From Polyangium jinanense (GTDB lineage Bacteria; Myxococcota; Polyangia; Polyangiales; Polyangiaceae), in assembly GCF_028435365.1 (NCBI RefSeq), contig NZ_JAGTJJ010000021.1, forward strand, positions 1 to 64,000: DNA of 64,000 nucleotides, in the 5' to 3' direction. How positions within the stretch are numbered: the first letter of the stretch is position 1; every line of letters begins with the position of its first letter. Position numbers and translations under genes: made by a program. Positions 30,265 through 41,800 of the stretch are shown here, piece after piece. Below the pieces are notes generated by a model. The model did no database searches. It worked only from the letters and a program-made list of their open reading frames with translations, and was not told where the DNA came from.

Positions 30265-33200
30265 ATGGCACGTCAAGGTCTCGGGATTCGAAATTCAACA
30301 AACGACAAAAAGCTGTTTGGTGATTGCCTCGTGCCACGATTCCGTGTAGCGTTGCCTCTGGCCGCCGCCACCGCGGATTACTTATCCGGCTTTCTTCAAC
30401 TTAGGCCACTGGGCGCGCGATTTCAGGCGCCGCTGGCCTCAACATCTTGGACGGGTCCGTTGAGCGCTACCTCTCACGTCTCGCCCCAGCTCCTTTCTCT
30501 CGCCAGGGCCATTGGCCTCGTCGCAGCCGATGGCTACGTCGATGCCGGCTGGTTCGATAACCCACTCGATCGGCTGCGTACGATTGTATCCAATGCGCAC
30601 CAGCGAGCGGCATTCCTGGGCCTGCTAGAGGAAATCCTGCCATCCATGCCCGTCTCGGGCTTCGATGGGGATGCCCGCTGGTATCCACTCCTTTCACCCA
30701 CCGGTCGAGGGAACGTCTATCTCACGATTCAGGGGGAATTGATCGGCGTGGCCGCCTCGCTCGAGACGCCGGCAGCCATGACGCCGGGGGCCCGCGCCTC
30801 TCTACGGCTGCCGCTCGTCGACGTATCGAACGGGACGGTGGTGGCGGTCGCCGGATCGGCAGAGGCGCCGTTCGAGCTCGTGCTGGAAGCACAATGGGCA
30901 CCGGGCTCGCATCCGTCGAGCATTGCAGCCGTGGCTTCGGTGAATATCGAGGCGGGCGGTGCGCTACGCATCGTGCTCGAGGACCTCGATCCGGCGGCCG
31001 CACCCGGGACGCGCACCTATCTGGATCCGACGAAACTCGACGCGGACGCAGCGCGGGTCCTCGCGAAGCTCATCACGCAAGCGCTTGCGCAATTCAGCGG
31101 GGATGACCCGTACGTCGCCCGCGTCTTGACCCATCTGCCCGGGCTCTTGGGGCTCGATGGCTCATTGCCGGCGCTCCGCGTGCACGATTTGCTACGCGAC
31201 CCGGCGGCGCTGCGGAGCTGGCTCGCTGAAATCGCGGCCGATCCGGTGTCGCTCCGAAGCTGGTTCACCCGGCTCGTCGGGCTGCTCGGCTCCGGGCTGC
31301 CGGCGGCGGAGCCGACCGTCAGCGGGGATGGATCGGCGGCGAGCCCCTTGTGGGCGCCCGTGCTCGATCTCGGCTCCGATTCCAGCCTTTCCCTGACGCT
31401 GGGCGTGGACGCGCCGGCCAGCGGACCGCCGGTGCTGCTCCTCGGGGTCGCCCTTTCGCTCGCAGCGGCCGCGGGCCGCCTTCAGGGGGCCGCGACGCTG
31501 CTCGGGCTCCCGCTGGCGGAGGCGTCTCCGGTGGCGGTGCTCCCCGCCGCGCACCTGGAACTCGTCACCCCGACGACGGGCTCGGTGATCGATGTGGCGC
31601 CCGCCATCAAGCTCGGGACCGTGGCCTGTGGCATCGCCTGGGAGGGGCAGCGGCTCGTCCCGAGGCTCGAGCTGCGCGACGTCATCCTCAACGGCGCGAC
31701 GCATCCGCGGCTCGACCTCAGCAACACGAACGCGCTCGTCAGCTCGGGGACAGCGGCGGTTCAGGGCGCGATCGAGGCGGCGCTCGGGTCATCCCGGCTT
31801 GGCGAGGCCGTTCTTGCGCTCGTGGGGCTCCGGGCCCCGGCGAGTGATCCGAGCTTTTCGCACGCGCTGGACATCGCGGCGCTGCTCTCGGATCCGACGC
31901 GCGCCATCGCGAACGTGCACCGCAGCGCGCTCGGGGACACGCAGCACGGCTGGGAGCACCTGTTCGCGGAGCTCGCGGCGATCTTCGGGATCCTCACCCC
32001 CCACGCGGGCGACGGAACGCCGCAGCAGCCGTGGCGGGTGGTGATCGCGGAACAGGGCGTCGCCAAGATCGAGCTGGCGGCCTGGAACGCGCGCGACGCG
32101 GCGACGCCCTCCGGCACGCAGCTCCTCCGGCTCGGTCTGCGGCTCTCCTTCGCGACGGGACCGTGGGAGGGGGCTTGGGTCGCCGAGCTCCTCGCCTTCG
32201 ACCTCCCGCCGAGCGGCTCGGCTGCGCTGCGCTTCCTCGATGCGCAGCACGTCTCCCTCACGCTGACGCCCATCCCGGAGCTCGAAACCGCCGCCGGGCT
32301 CGGGCTCACGGCGACGGCCATCTCCGGGCACCTCGACTGGGTGCTGGCCAGGACGCCTACGTGGCGGATCCTGGTCGACGAGCTGGTCGCGACGGGCAGC
32401 GGCGATCCCGTCGGGCCGACCACGCTCACGTTCCCGATGGCCTCCTTCGATCCGGCCGCGCCGGACCTCGGCCTGGGACTCGGGGCAGGGACCGCGCTCG
32501 CGCTGCTCCGCCTTCTCCTCACGGAGGTCTTGCACAGCGCCGGCGGGCCGGCGGGCCTGACGATCGGAGCGCTTCTCGGGCTGCACCGCAAGCTCCGCGG
32601 CCTGCCCGCGGACTGGCCGCTCCTCGGACCGACGGACCCCGCGGACCTCGGCAGCCTGTTCAAAGACCCGCTGGGCGCGGTCCGCGCGCACCTCGAGCAG
32701 GTCCTCGCAGGCAGCTCGGCCGATGGGACACCGTTCACGCTCGCCGCGCTCCCCTGGCTGCGCGCGCTCCTCGTGAGCGAGCTGCCGGCGCGGCCCGCCG
32801 ACACGTACCCTCCGAGCCTCCCGCTTGCGGGGGCCGGCACGTACGAGCGCCCCTGGATCCTGCCGCTGGCCGATGGAAGTGTGGAGCTCCTCGGCTGGCT
32901 CGATCCGAATGGGCCGCCTCCGGCGTGGTGGCAGGCGCGTGCCGAGCGGGTCCGTTTGGCCGCAGACGGCGATGCCCTGGTCGGTTTTCTGGAGGACGTG
33001 TCCGCGCTCCTGCCGGACGTGGCCGGCGCGCTCGAGGGGCGCGACCCGGCTGAGACCGCGGCCGCGCTGACCGCGCTCGCCGACTGGTTCGCGCTCGGCG
33101 ATGGGCTCGTGCCGGCCGCTGCGCAGGCTCCCGCAGTCGCGAGCTGGGGGAGGGCGACGCCGGTGCCGGCGGCCCACCACGAGCTGCCCGCCGCCCTCGC

Positions 33201-36200
33201 GGCCATCGCGCAGATCGGGCAGGCCATCGACGGCTGGGCAGGCGGCAGCAAGGACGTCGTGGCCAGGGCGGTTGTCCTGCTCTCCGCGCCCTTCGCCGAC
33301 CACGAAGCCTTCGGCGCCTATCTCCAGGCGGCGGAGTCGGACCGACCCCAGGGCGCGCATTTCGACCTGCGCGCGCCGAGCATCGACCCGCTCACGGTGC
33401 CGCTCTCGCACGTGACGGCGGCCGCGACGCATTACACGGCCGACCTGGCCGACGGGGATCTCGGTTTCATGGCCGCGCAGCTCGCGCGGGTGGTAGCTCG
33501 TGTGCGGGAGCTCACGGGCCAGACGCAGGTCTACCTTGTCGGCCACTCGACGGCCGGGTTGGTCGCGCGGGCTTATGGGGCGGTCGTCCCCGCAGAGGTG
33601 GCCGGGGTGGTGACCCTCGGCGCTCCGCACGGCGGCAGCCCGCTCGCCCCGCTGCTCGATTCGACGATGGCCGGCGCGGTGCGGCTCGTGAACGTGCTCT
33701 ATCCGGCAGCGGACCGCACTCCGGCTGGGCGCGCCATCGCGCACCTCGTCGCGATGCTCGACGACGCGCGCCCCGATCGCCTCGCGGCCTTCGTCGGCCT
33801 GGAAGGCGCCGAGAGCACCGGACGAGGGCTCGCGATTCCGGGCTACCTCCCGACCGGGCTGATCGAGGATCTCGCGCAGGTCGTGGCGGACCGGGCGCTG
33901 GCCGCAGCCGGCAGCTTGGCAGCGCCGACGCGTTTTGGCTTCGGCGTGCGGGCCCGGCTCCACCTCTCGGACGGGAAGCCCGGCGACCTCGACCTCCGCG
34001 CCGCCGTGCGGGTGGACGCGCTTTCGGCCGCCCTCGCGGCTGCGTCCCCCGATCCGGTGCGCCCGACCCCCGCGGTGCACGTGCACGCGGAGGTGAGCCG
34101 GTCGGATGGTGCCTGGCTCGTCGGCGGGCCGGAAGCGATGCCGGGGGAGCGGCTCCGCTGCGTGGAGCTCGGGGTGTCCGTACGGCCCGACGCGGGAGGA
34201 AGCGCCACGGCGATCCCGCTCCTGCGGCTGCACGACGCGGGCTCCGATGCCCTCCGCCCTTGGCTAGAGCTTTCCGACCTGGTGAATCGGCTCCCGTCGC
34301 TTCCGCGCTTCGCCTCCCTGGCAGGCCCCCGGCCGGCGGCGGGAACGCGGGAAGCCCTTCTGCTGGACGTGCTCATGGCGCTCGGGCTGGTGGTCGGGGA
34401 CGGTACCGGCGCTCTTTCGTTCTCCCTGGAGGAGCTCGGGGCCATCGCCGCGCAGCCCACGGCGCAGCTCGGGCCACGGCTGCCGGCACTGCTCGACGTC
34501 GTGGCCGACGCCGTGGGCGCCACGCGCGGCGCCGGTCCCACCTGGACGCGACAGCTCGCGTCGCTCCCGATCGCGCTGACGGTGTCCGCGAATCCCTGGA
34601 AGCTCGGTCTGCGGACGTTCGACCCGGCGACGGAGGCGGACACGCTCACGCTCGCCCCGGCGCTCGGCGTGGGGGTCGCGGCAGAGCTGACCCTTCCGGA
34701 CTTCACGAGCTCGGTGGACGCGCGCCTTTCGCTCGCCGCCACCCAGCTCCGCTGGTCGAGCGGGACGGTGACGCTGGCGGCGCCGCCGTGGCTCGAGCCC
34801 ATCCAGCTCGTGCCGGCGCCGCCCGTCGAGGTCCTGCGCGACGCGCTCGCCCGCCATGTCCCGATGCTCGTGGCCTCCGCGGTCATCTCCGGCGTCCTCG
34901 GCGCGCTGGTCGGTGGGGACGTGCGGGTGCGCGGGATCGAGCGGCTGCTCACGTCCCCGGCCAGCCTGTTCCTCTCCCCGCTCGCCCTGGGTGCGGACGA
35001 CGGCAGCGGTCTCGACCCGGCCAAGGTCAGCGCGCTGCTCCAGGCGGTCGCGAGCGCGCTCGGTCTGTCGAACGCCGGTGGGATCGAGCTGCCGGGGGGC
35101 CTCGTCCTCGTGGCGAGCGGCTCGGACCCGCTCACCCTTGCTCTCTCGGGCGTGATTCCGCTGGGAGCCGGCTCGGACGAGCTCGAGCTCGAGCTCGGCC
35201 TGAAGCTCGATCGCGCGCTCGCCGTCACCCCGACCGGCAAAGGGATGCTCCGCGTGGGGCTCCCCGGCAGCGGGTGGGCGGGCATCGAGATCGAGGTCGG
35301 CGCCGACCCGAGTGGCCTTTCCCTGTCCGTTCAGCCGAACAACGCCGGGCGCATCCAGCTCTTGCCGAGCTTCAGCGGCTTCGATGATCTCGCCAGCGGG
35401 GTCGCGAGCCTCTTGCCGGCCGTCTTGCAGGCGGTGGTCGACGAGCTCGCCCCGCAACCGGACCAGGCCTCGGGGCTCGTGCGGATCGCGCTGTCGATCG
35501 CGAAGGCGCTCGGCATCTACGACTTCGACGCGCAGGGCTTCGAAGAGCCGACACGCGCCGCCGAGCTCGGGAAGATCCTGCAGCCGGGCTGGCTCGAGTC
35601 GAAGGCCACCTCCGGCGCGGTCATCGCGGATGCGATCACGCAGATCTTCACGGGCCCGACGCCACTCGTCGCGCTGCCCGGAAGCGTGACCGGCGTGGGC
35701 TCGACGGTGCGATGGACCTATCCCCTCGCCACGGGCGGTACCGTGTCCGCGATGCTCGGCTGGACCGGGGCGGGCGCGGCCGCCGCGCCGGCGCTCACGC
35801 TCGGCGTGCAGGGGGTCCGCCTCGGTCCCGTCGTCGCCGACGAGCTTTCGGCGGGCTACGACCAGGGCCTCGTCTGCCACCTCGTGCTCCGCCTCGACGC
35901 CGCGGGCGAGCTCGCGTTCCTGCAGCCGTCGATCGATTTCGCCGTCGACGACGGCCGTCCCGCCTTCGAGATCCATCCGCTCGGCGCCGCAGCCAAGGAC
36001 GAGTTCGCCGTGCGTGTGGCCCCCGTGCCGGAGCTCGTCCTTGCGGCCGGCGCTGCCATGACGCTGCTCGAGCGCTGGGGCGTGCCGCTCGTCGCGCAGC
36101 TCCTCCTGCGCACGTTCGAGGCCGAGCTTCCGCGGTCCCTCTGGGCGGGCGGGCCGACCGTCCGCGCGGTGCTCGATGCGTCCGGGCTCGTGGAGCCGAA

Positions 36201-38850
36201 TACGACACCGCCGGCGCTCGCGGCGGTGCGACCGCCTCTCCCGGAGCTCGCGTTGCGGGCGCTCAAGGCGCTCGTGACGAATGTCACCATCCCTGTCTCG
36301 GACACGCTGAGCCTGACGCCTGTCGCCGAGCAGGGGCGGCGGGGCCTGCGGCTCAAGGGGCGGCAGGAACTGAGCGGCGGCGACGTCGACGTCAGCGTGC
36401 GCTTCGGGGAGGCCAAGTGGCTCGACGATGCGGACGCGGGCGTGACGCTGTGGCTGCTCGAGGACACGGAGGGCATGCCGCCGGTGCGCATCACGCCAGC
36501 GCTCGACGTGACCGGCCTGGGGGTCGTGCTCTCGGGCGCCGGCGACGAGGCGCTGGTGAAGGGTCCGTTCGAGATCGGCGCGGCGGGCGGGTTCCTCTTC
36601 TTCCGCATGACCTTTCTCGACGCCGCGCGCGCCTTCGCCGTCGACGTCTCGGAGCTCGGCGCCAGCGCGGAGCTCGACGCTGCGCGGATCAGCGTCTCGT
36701 CCGAGGACGGCGACTCCTTCCTGAAGAAAGTGCTGCCGCCGGAGCTCGCGGCCCCCTTCGCCCTCGGGGTCGCGTGGCGGGAGGGGAAGGGGCTCATCCT
36801 GCACGGCGGTTCCCCCGGCGGTGGGCTCGAGCTGACCTTCCCGCTGAATCTCGACCTGGCGATCCTGCAGCTCCAGGAGCTCTACCTCGCGCTCAAGGCG
36901 CGTGAGGGGGTCGTGTCCCTCGAGGCGGCGCTGAGCGGCAACGCCTCGCTGGGCCCGTTCCACGCGTCGGTGCAGCGTGTCGGTCTCAAGGCATCCTTCG
37001 GCGCGGCGGGCAACCAGCTCGGCTTCCGCGCGCCGGACGGGGTCGGCCTGGCCATGGACGCCGGCATCGTCGGGGGCGGCGGCTTCCTCTTCGTGGACGA
37101 GTCGAAGGGGCAGTACGCGGGCGTCGTGCAGCTCGAGTTCAAGGGCATCGCGCTCAAGGCGATCGGGATCATCACCACCCGGCTGCCCGACGGTCGCGAC
37201 GGCTACTCGCTGCTGCTCATCATCTCCGCCGAGTTCACGCCCATCCAGCTCGGATTCGGGTTCACGCTGTCCGGCGTCGGTGGGCTCATCGGCGTCAACC
37301 GGACCGCCGTGGTCGATGTGCTTCGCGCGGGCATCAAGGCGCGCACGCTGGACTCGATCATGTTCCCGCGCGACCCGGTGGCCAACGCGCCGCAGCTCAT
37401 CTCCAACCTGAGCGCGGTGTTCCCGCCGGCCGAGGGCCGGTTCGTGATCGGGCCGATGGCGCGCCTCGGGTGGGGGACGCCGACACTGGTGACGCTGGAT
37501 CTCGGGCTCATCCTGGAGCTGCCGGCGCCGGTGCGGCTCATCGTCCTCGGCCGCCTGCGCATGGCGCTGCCGCACGAAGAGGTGCCGATCGTCGCCATCA
37601 ACATGGACGTGCTCGGCGTCGTCGACTTCGAGCGCAGCCAGGCGTCGGTCGATGCGACGCTCTACGACTCGACCATCGCGGGGTTCGCCCTCACCGGCGA
37701 CATGGCGATGCGCATGAGCTGGGGCGACCGACCTGGGTTCGCGCTCGCCGCCGGCGGCTTCCATCCGCGCTTCCAGCCGCCGCCCGGGTTCCCGGCGCTC
37801 GATCGCCTCGCGCTCTCGTTGTGCACGGGCAATAACCCCCGCCTGCGCCTGGAGTCCTACCTGGCCCTGACCTCGAACACCGCGCAGTTCGGGGCGCGGC
37901 TCGAGCTGTACGCTTCGAAGGCCAGTTTCAGCATCGAGGGCGTCCTCGCTTTCGACGCGCTCTTCCAGTTCGAGCCCTTCTCGGTGCTCGTCGAGATGAG
38001 CGGTTCGGTCGCGCTCAAGCAGGGGTCACGCAAGCTCATGAGCGTCAGCGTCTACGTGACGCTCACCGGACCGTCGCCCTGGCACGCGCGCGGGTACGCA
38101 CGCTTCAAGCTGCTGTTCATCTCCGCGGACGTCTCCTTCGACGTACGCCTGGGCTCCGCCGCCCCACAGCCGGCTCCGGCGCTGGTGGAACTCGAGCCGC
38201 TCGTCGAGGCGGCGCTCAAGGACCCGCGGAGCTGGAGCACGCAGCTCCCGCCGGAGGGAGAGTCGCTGGTGTCCGTGCGGGAGATCCCACGCGCCGAGGG
38301 CGAGCTGCTCATCCATCCGCTCGCCACCCTCTCGGTCACGCAGCGGGTCGCGCCTCTCGGCCGGGAGCTCCAGCGCTTCGGTAGCTCCCGCATCGCCGGA
38401 GCCACCCGTCTGGACATCACCCAGCTCAGGGTCGGGGGCACGGACCTCGTCGGCGAGCCCATCGACGAGTACTTCGCGCCGGCCCAGTTCCTCGATCTCT
38501 CCGACCACGAGAAGCTCGCGCGATCGAGCTTCGAGCGCTGGGAAGGTGGCCGCCGCGTCGGCGGGAGGGGCGTCTCGCGGGATAGCGCCCCCCCGCTCGA
38601 AACGACGCTCGAGCCAGAGACCATCATCATCGATAAGCCGGACGGGCCCGCCCGTCTGGCAGCCGAGGCTGCGCCCATGTTCGCGAGGTCCCAGGTTGCG
38701 GCGAAGTCCGCTACATCCCGAGCCGCACCGTCGGCGATGACGACGCTCCAGCGCTTCGCGGCTTCGGGGGCCGCGGCGCACGCCAAGGCGCGGAGCACCG
38801 GCACGGCCCGCTTCCGCGGTCCGGCGCTCAAGTTGGGGGTGGCAGGATGA
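30265..38850 (+). CDS. 2861-residue giant protein with embedded lipase-like motif and DUF6603-like C-terminus
   Basis: This is the first gene of a four-gene coupled operon. No signal peptide is seen, and a GTG at 30331 is an alternative start. The first 900 residues contain about three diverged repeats of 230-270 residues, marked by GDGSAASPLWAPV (near 353), GDGTPQQPWRVV (near 582) and GAGTYERPWILP (near 855). Around 1030-1150 is an alpha/beta-hydrolase-like segment with VYLVGHSTAGLVARAYG (G-x-S-x-G, Ser1095) and GVVTLGAPHGGSPLAPL, as in lipases and PGAP1-like esterases. The rest is almost wholly amphipathic beta strands. The last 700 residues (FTPIQLGFGFTLSGVGGLIG and MARLGWGTPTLVTLDL) match my recollection of the DUF6603 family. 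Function unknown. The following gene overlaps by four bases. Confidence 0.75.
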   Translation: MARQGLGIRNSTNDKKLFGDCLVPRFRVALPLAAATADYLSGFLQLRPLGARFQAPLASTSWTGPLSATSHVSPQLLSLARAIGLVAADGYVDAGWFDNPLDRLRTIVSNAHQRAAFLGLLEEILPSMPVSGFDGDARWYPLLSPTGRGNVYLTIQGELIGVAASLETPAAMTPGARASLRLPLVDVSNGTVVAVAGSAEAPFELVLEAQWAPGSHPSSIAAVASVNIEAGGALRIVLEDLDPAAAPGTRTYLDPTKLDADAARVLAKLITQALAQFSGDDPYVARVLTHLPGLLGLDGSLPALRVHDLLRDPAALRSWLAEIAADPVSLRSWFTRLVGLLGSGLPAAEPTVSGDGSAASPLWAPVLDLGSDSSLSLTLGVDAPASGPPVLLLGVALSLAAAAGRLQGAATLLGLPLAEASPVAVLPAAHLELVTPTTGSVIDVAPAIKLGTVACGIAWEGQRLVPRLELRDVILNGATHPRLDLSNTNALVSSGTAAVQGAIEAALGSSRLGEAVLALVGLRAPASDPSFSHALDIAALLSDPTRAIANVHRSALGDTQHGWEHLFAELAAIFGILTPHAGDGTPQQPWRVVIAEQGVAKIELAAWNARDAATPSGTQLLRLGLRLSFATGPWEGAWVAELLAFDLPPSGSAALRFLDAQHVSLTLTPIPELETAAGLGLTATAISGHLDWVLARTPTWRILVDELVATGSGDPVGPTTLTFPMASFDPAAPDLGLGLGAGTALALLRLLLTEVLHSAGGPAGLTIGALLGLHRKLRGLPADWPLLGPTDPADLGSLFKDPLGAVRAHLEQVLAGSSADGTPFTLAALPWLRALLVSELPARPADTYPPSLPLAGAGTYERPWILPLADGSVELLGWLDPNGPPPAWWQARAERVRLAADGDALVGFLEDVSALLPDVAGALEGRDPAETAAALTALADWFALGDGLVPAAAQAPAVASWGRATPVPAAHHELPAALAAIAQIGQAIDGWAGGSKDVVARAVVLLSAPFADHEAFGAYLQAAESDRPQGAHFDLRAPSIDPLTVPLSHVTAAATHYTADLADGDLGFMAAQLARVVARVRELTGQTQVYLVGHSTAGLVARAYGAVVPAEVAGVVTLGAPHGGSPLAPLLDSTMAGAVRLVNVLYPAADRTPAGRAIAHLVAMLDDARPDRLAAFVGLEGAESTGRGLAIPGYLPTGLIEDLAQVVADRALAAAGSLAAPTRFGFGVRARLHLSDGKPGDLDLRAAVRVDALSAALAAASPDPVRPTPAVHVHAEVSRSDGAWLVGGPEAMPGERLRCVELGVSVRPDAGGSATAIPLLRLHDAGSDALRPWLELSDLVNRLPSLPRFASLAGPRPAAGTREALLLDVLMALGLVVGDGTGALSFSLEELGAIAAQPTAQLGPRLPALLDVVADAVGATRGAGPTWTRQLASLPIALTVSANPWKLGLRTFDPATEADTLTLAPALGVGVAAELTLPDFTSSVDARLSLAATQLRWSSGTVTLAAPPWLEPIQLVPAPPVEVLRDALARHVPMLVASAVISGVLGALVGGDVRVRGIERLLTSPASLFLSPLALGADDGSGLDPAKVSALLQAVASALGLSNAGGIELPGGLVLVASGSDPLTLALSGVIPLGAGSDELELELGLKLDRALAVTPTGKGMLRVGLPGSGWAGIEIEVGADPSGLSLSVQPNNAGRIQLLPSFSGFDDLASGVASLLPAVLQAVVDELAPQPDQASGLVRIALSIAKALGIYDFDAQGFEEPTRAAELGKILQPGWLESKATSGAVIADAITQIFTGPTPLVALPGSVTGVGSTVRWTYPLATGGTVSAMLGWTGAGAAAAPALTLGVQGVRLGPVVADELSAGYDQGLVCHLVLRLDAAGELAFLQPSIDFAVDDGRPAFEIHPLGAAAKDEFAVRVAPVPELVLAAGAAMTLLERWGVPLVAQLLLRTFEAELPRSLWAGGPTVRAVLDASGLVEPNTTPPALAAVRPPLPELALRALKALVTNVTIPVSDTLSLTPVAEQGRRGLRLKGRQELSGGDVDVSVRFGEAKWLDDADAGVTLWLLEDTEGMPPVRITPALDVTGLGVVLSGAGDEALVKGPFEIGAAGGFLFFRMTFLDAARAFAVDVSELGASAELDAARISVSSEDGDSFLKKVLPPELAAPFALGVAWREGKGLILHGGSPGGGLELTFPLNLDLAILQLQELYLALKAREGVVSLEAALSGNASLGPFHASVQRVGLKASFGAAGNQLGFRAPDGVGLAMDAGIVGGGGFLFVDESKGQYAGVVQLEFKGIALKAIGIITTRLPDGRDGYSLLLIISAEFTPIQLGFGFTLSGVGGLIGVNRTAVVDVLRAGIKARTLDSIMFPRDPVANAPQLISNLSAVFPPAEGRFVIGPMARLGWGTPTLVTLDLGLILELPAPVRLIVLGRLRMALPHEEVPIVAINMDVLGVVDFERSQASVDATLYDSTIAGFALTGDMAMRMSWGDRPGFALAAGGFHPRFQPPPGFPALDRLALSLCTGNNPRLRLESYLALTSNTAQFGARLELYASKASFSIEGVLAFDALFQFEPFSVLVEMSGSVALKQGSRKLMSVSVYVTLTGPSPWHARGYARFKLLFISADVSFDVRLGSAAPQPAPALVELEPLVEAALKDPRSWSTQLPPEGESLVSVREIPRAEGELLIHPLATLSVTQRVAPLGRELQRFGSSRIAGATRLDITQLRVGGTDLVGEPIDEYFAPAQFLDLSDHEKLARSSFERWEGGRRVGGRGVSRDSAPPLETTLEPETIIIDKPDGPARLAAEAAPMFARSQVAAKSATSRAAPSAMTTLQRFAASGAAAHAKARSTGTARFRGPALKLGVAG

Positions 38851-41800
38851 GCGGCCTGACCTTCCTCTCCTGGGCGCGGGTCGGCCCCCAGCTCGACGCG
38901 AGCGTGACGGACCCGCTCACCGGACCGCTGCCGGCGCATGGCGCGTTGCGCATCGGCGTACGGCTCAACGAGCGGGCCGAGGTGCAACTGCCCGCCCGGC
39001 TGTACGGGCCCGGCGACGTGACCGGCCTCGACCCGCGTCAGGTCATCCGCACCGACCCCGCGTCCGGCGTCGACTCCGCGGAGCCGAGCTTCTTCCCGCT
39101 GATCGAGTTCGACGCTCCCCACCTGCCGTGGCTCCTGACCCCCGCACAGGCCCAGGACGGCGAGCGGCTCCGCCCGTGGCTTGTGCTGGTGGTCGTGGAG
39201 GCCGGGATCGGCAAGGTAGGGCCCGAGCCTGGGGCGCCGCTGCCCGTGCTGCGCTGCCCGCGCCGGGAACTGCCGAACCTCGACGAGTCATGGGCCTGGG
39301 CGCACGTGCAGCTCGCCACCGACGGCGACCTCGAAGCCGGGACGCTCGACGGGCTGCTGAGCGGCCCGCCGGAGCGCTCGCTGTCACGCCTGCTCTGCCC
39401 CCGCCGGCTGCGCGCCGGCGCTCGCTACATCGCCTGTGTGGTTCCGGCGTTCGAAGCCGGGCGCAAGCGCGGGCTCGGGATCCCGCTGAACGCCGCCGAC
39501 GAAGCGGCGCTCGCGCCCGCGTGGACGGCGGGCGCGAACGACGACGAGATCGCGCTCCCGGCCTACTATCACTGGACGTTCGGGACCGGCCTGGAGGGCG
39601 ATTTCGAGGCGCTGGTGCGGCGCCTGCGCGCCCGACCGGCGCCTGGAAACCTCGGGCAGCGGCCCCTCGACGTGAGCCATGCGGGGCCCGGATTCCCGGC
39701 GATCGACCCCGCCGACCCGGCCGCCGTGGTCAACCTCGTGGGGGCCCTGCGCGGCGCGAAGACGCCGTCGTCGCCCTGGGACCCGGACGCGGCCGCGGCG
39801 TTCGCGGACGCGCTGACGCCGCTGCTCGCCCAGCGTCCTGGCCGTCTCGGTCCGCCCCTCTACGGCGGCGGCCACGCCGGCGTCGGCAACGTGGTCGACG
39901 GCCCGCAGTGGCTGCGCGAGCTCAACCTCGACCCGCGGCACCGCGTGGCTGCCGCGTATGGCGCCGAGATCATCCGGCGTCACCAGGAGGCGCTCATGGC
40001 CTCGGCGTGGTCGCAGGCCGCGGCGGTCGCGCGCGTCAACGATGCGCTCCGGCAGGGCCAGCTCGCGCGGATGGCGGGCACGTCGGCCTACGAGCGCCGC
40101 CTGCTCGGCGGCACCGCCCTGGATCAGCAGCGACTCTTGCAGGTGAGCGCCCCCGCGCATGCTGCGTTGACCGAGACCACGCCACTCGGCGGCAATCGGG
40201 AGGTCCAGGCGGCGGTATCGCCCGCGTTCCGGCGGCTGACGCGACCGGGCGGCCCGCTCGCCCGGCGGATTGCGACCGACGGCCCGCTCGAGCCGCCGGT
40301 GGAAGCGCTGGCGACCCGGGACCTGACGGTCAATCCGCTCCTGAAACCAGCGCCGGGCATGGTCGCGCTGGAGCACCTCACCGGGAGCGACAGGGTGCGT
40401 GATCTCACTGCGTCGCGGGTACAGCCGCGGTGGTGGGAGAAGACGGATCCGCTTCCGAGCGAAACACGGACGCCGGTGACGCCGCGGGTTTTATCCGTCG
40501 GCGCGGCCATGCCGAACCGCGTGTTCATGGTCGCCGAGGACGGCCGGGTGCTGTCGCGCGTGGATGATCCCGCCGCGTGGCATGATCACGGCTTTCCGCC
40601 GGGCAGCATCGCCACCTCGCAGCCGGTGGCCCTCCGCGATCTTTACGCGTTCGTGCGCACCGCGGACGGCCGCCTCTGCTCCCTCCATTGGGACGGCGAC
40701 CGCTGGTTATGGGAGGACCACGGAATGCCGGAAGGTAATCCCATCACCGGACGACCCGTGGCAATCGCGCGGAATACCCAGTCCAGCACGAATGACGACG
40801 TGTATGTCTGCGCTGGCGGCAACCTGTGGGAGCTGCACCACGTCGCCCATTGGCGCGTCATCGAACCGCCGCCCAACACGGTTATCCCTGTCCACGGTGT
40901 GCCGAGCGTCGCGGATGGCGACAATCTCTTCGTCCACGGCCTCAATGGGCACCTCTACTGCTGCTACAAAGACGGTAGCACCTGGGTATGGGAGGATTGG
41001 GGTTGCCCCGCGGACAAGGGCTTCCCCGACGTCGTGATCGATCCCATGGTCCCGCCGCTGGTTCAGGGCACTCCCCCATTGGTTCCCGCATTCGTGCGGA
41101 CCACGAGCGGCCAGATCTTTGTGCGTTACCCGTTCTTTGGAGGCCTCTGGGGCCCGTTTTCACCGACCGGCGAGAATATCTCCGGGATCCTCGGGTGGTA
41201 CAGCGGAATGTGGGTCACCTCCGCGTCCAGCGGGCGCGTGTGGCGATACTGGACGCCGCCGGACGCGACCGATCCGGTGTGGGAGCCCATTGGCCCAGTG
41301 GGGGGGCTGCGTGCTTTGGGTGTGGTTCGTAATGGCGAGCCGTGGATTGCGGCGGACGGCAAGCTCTTGGTGCTGCGGGTCGGGGCGAGCTACACGTGGA
41401 ACGATTTCGGGCTCCCGACGTCGTCCGGCGCCGGCGCGGACGACGCATTGCCACCCATGCGACCGGCCTGGCGCGGGATGCTCGGCTTCATGTCGAACCT
41501 GCTCGTGGCCCACGTCGATATGCCGGGAGGCGATAACGTCGCCCACCTGCGCATCGGGCGCGACCTCGGGTTCGAGGGCGAGGTGCGCGGCGGGTGGGAG
41601 CAGAAACCCGGCATCACCGGCATCGGTGATCACCCCGAGGGCGCGGGCCAGGAGCCTCAGGGCGTGGGCATCGCGCTCTGGGACCTCGACGGCTCGGGCC
41701 GCCAGGACATCGTCCTGTTCTGGGTCGAGGATTTGACGCTGGGCTATTTCGGCTCCTGGCGCATCGGTCGGAACGTGGGGCCGGATGGCGCCGCCGACTG

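Noticed and set aside
34264..37764. Long open frame of 1166 codons on the minus strand opposite the giant gene
   Set aside because: Composition is Arg/Asp/His/Gly-rich without domains, as expected of the antisense shadow of high-GC coding DNA. The plus frame has clear protein features.
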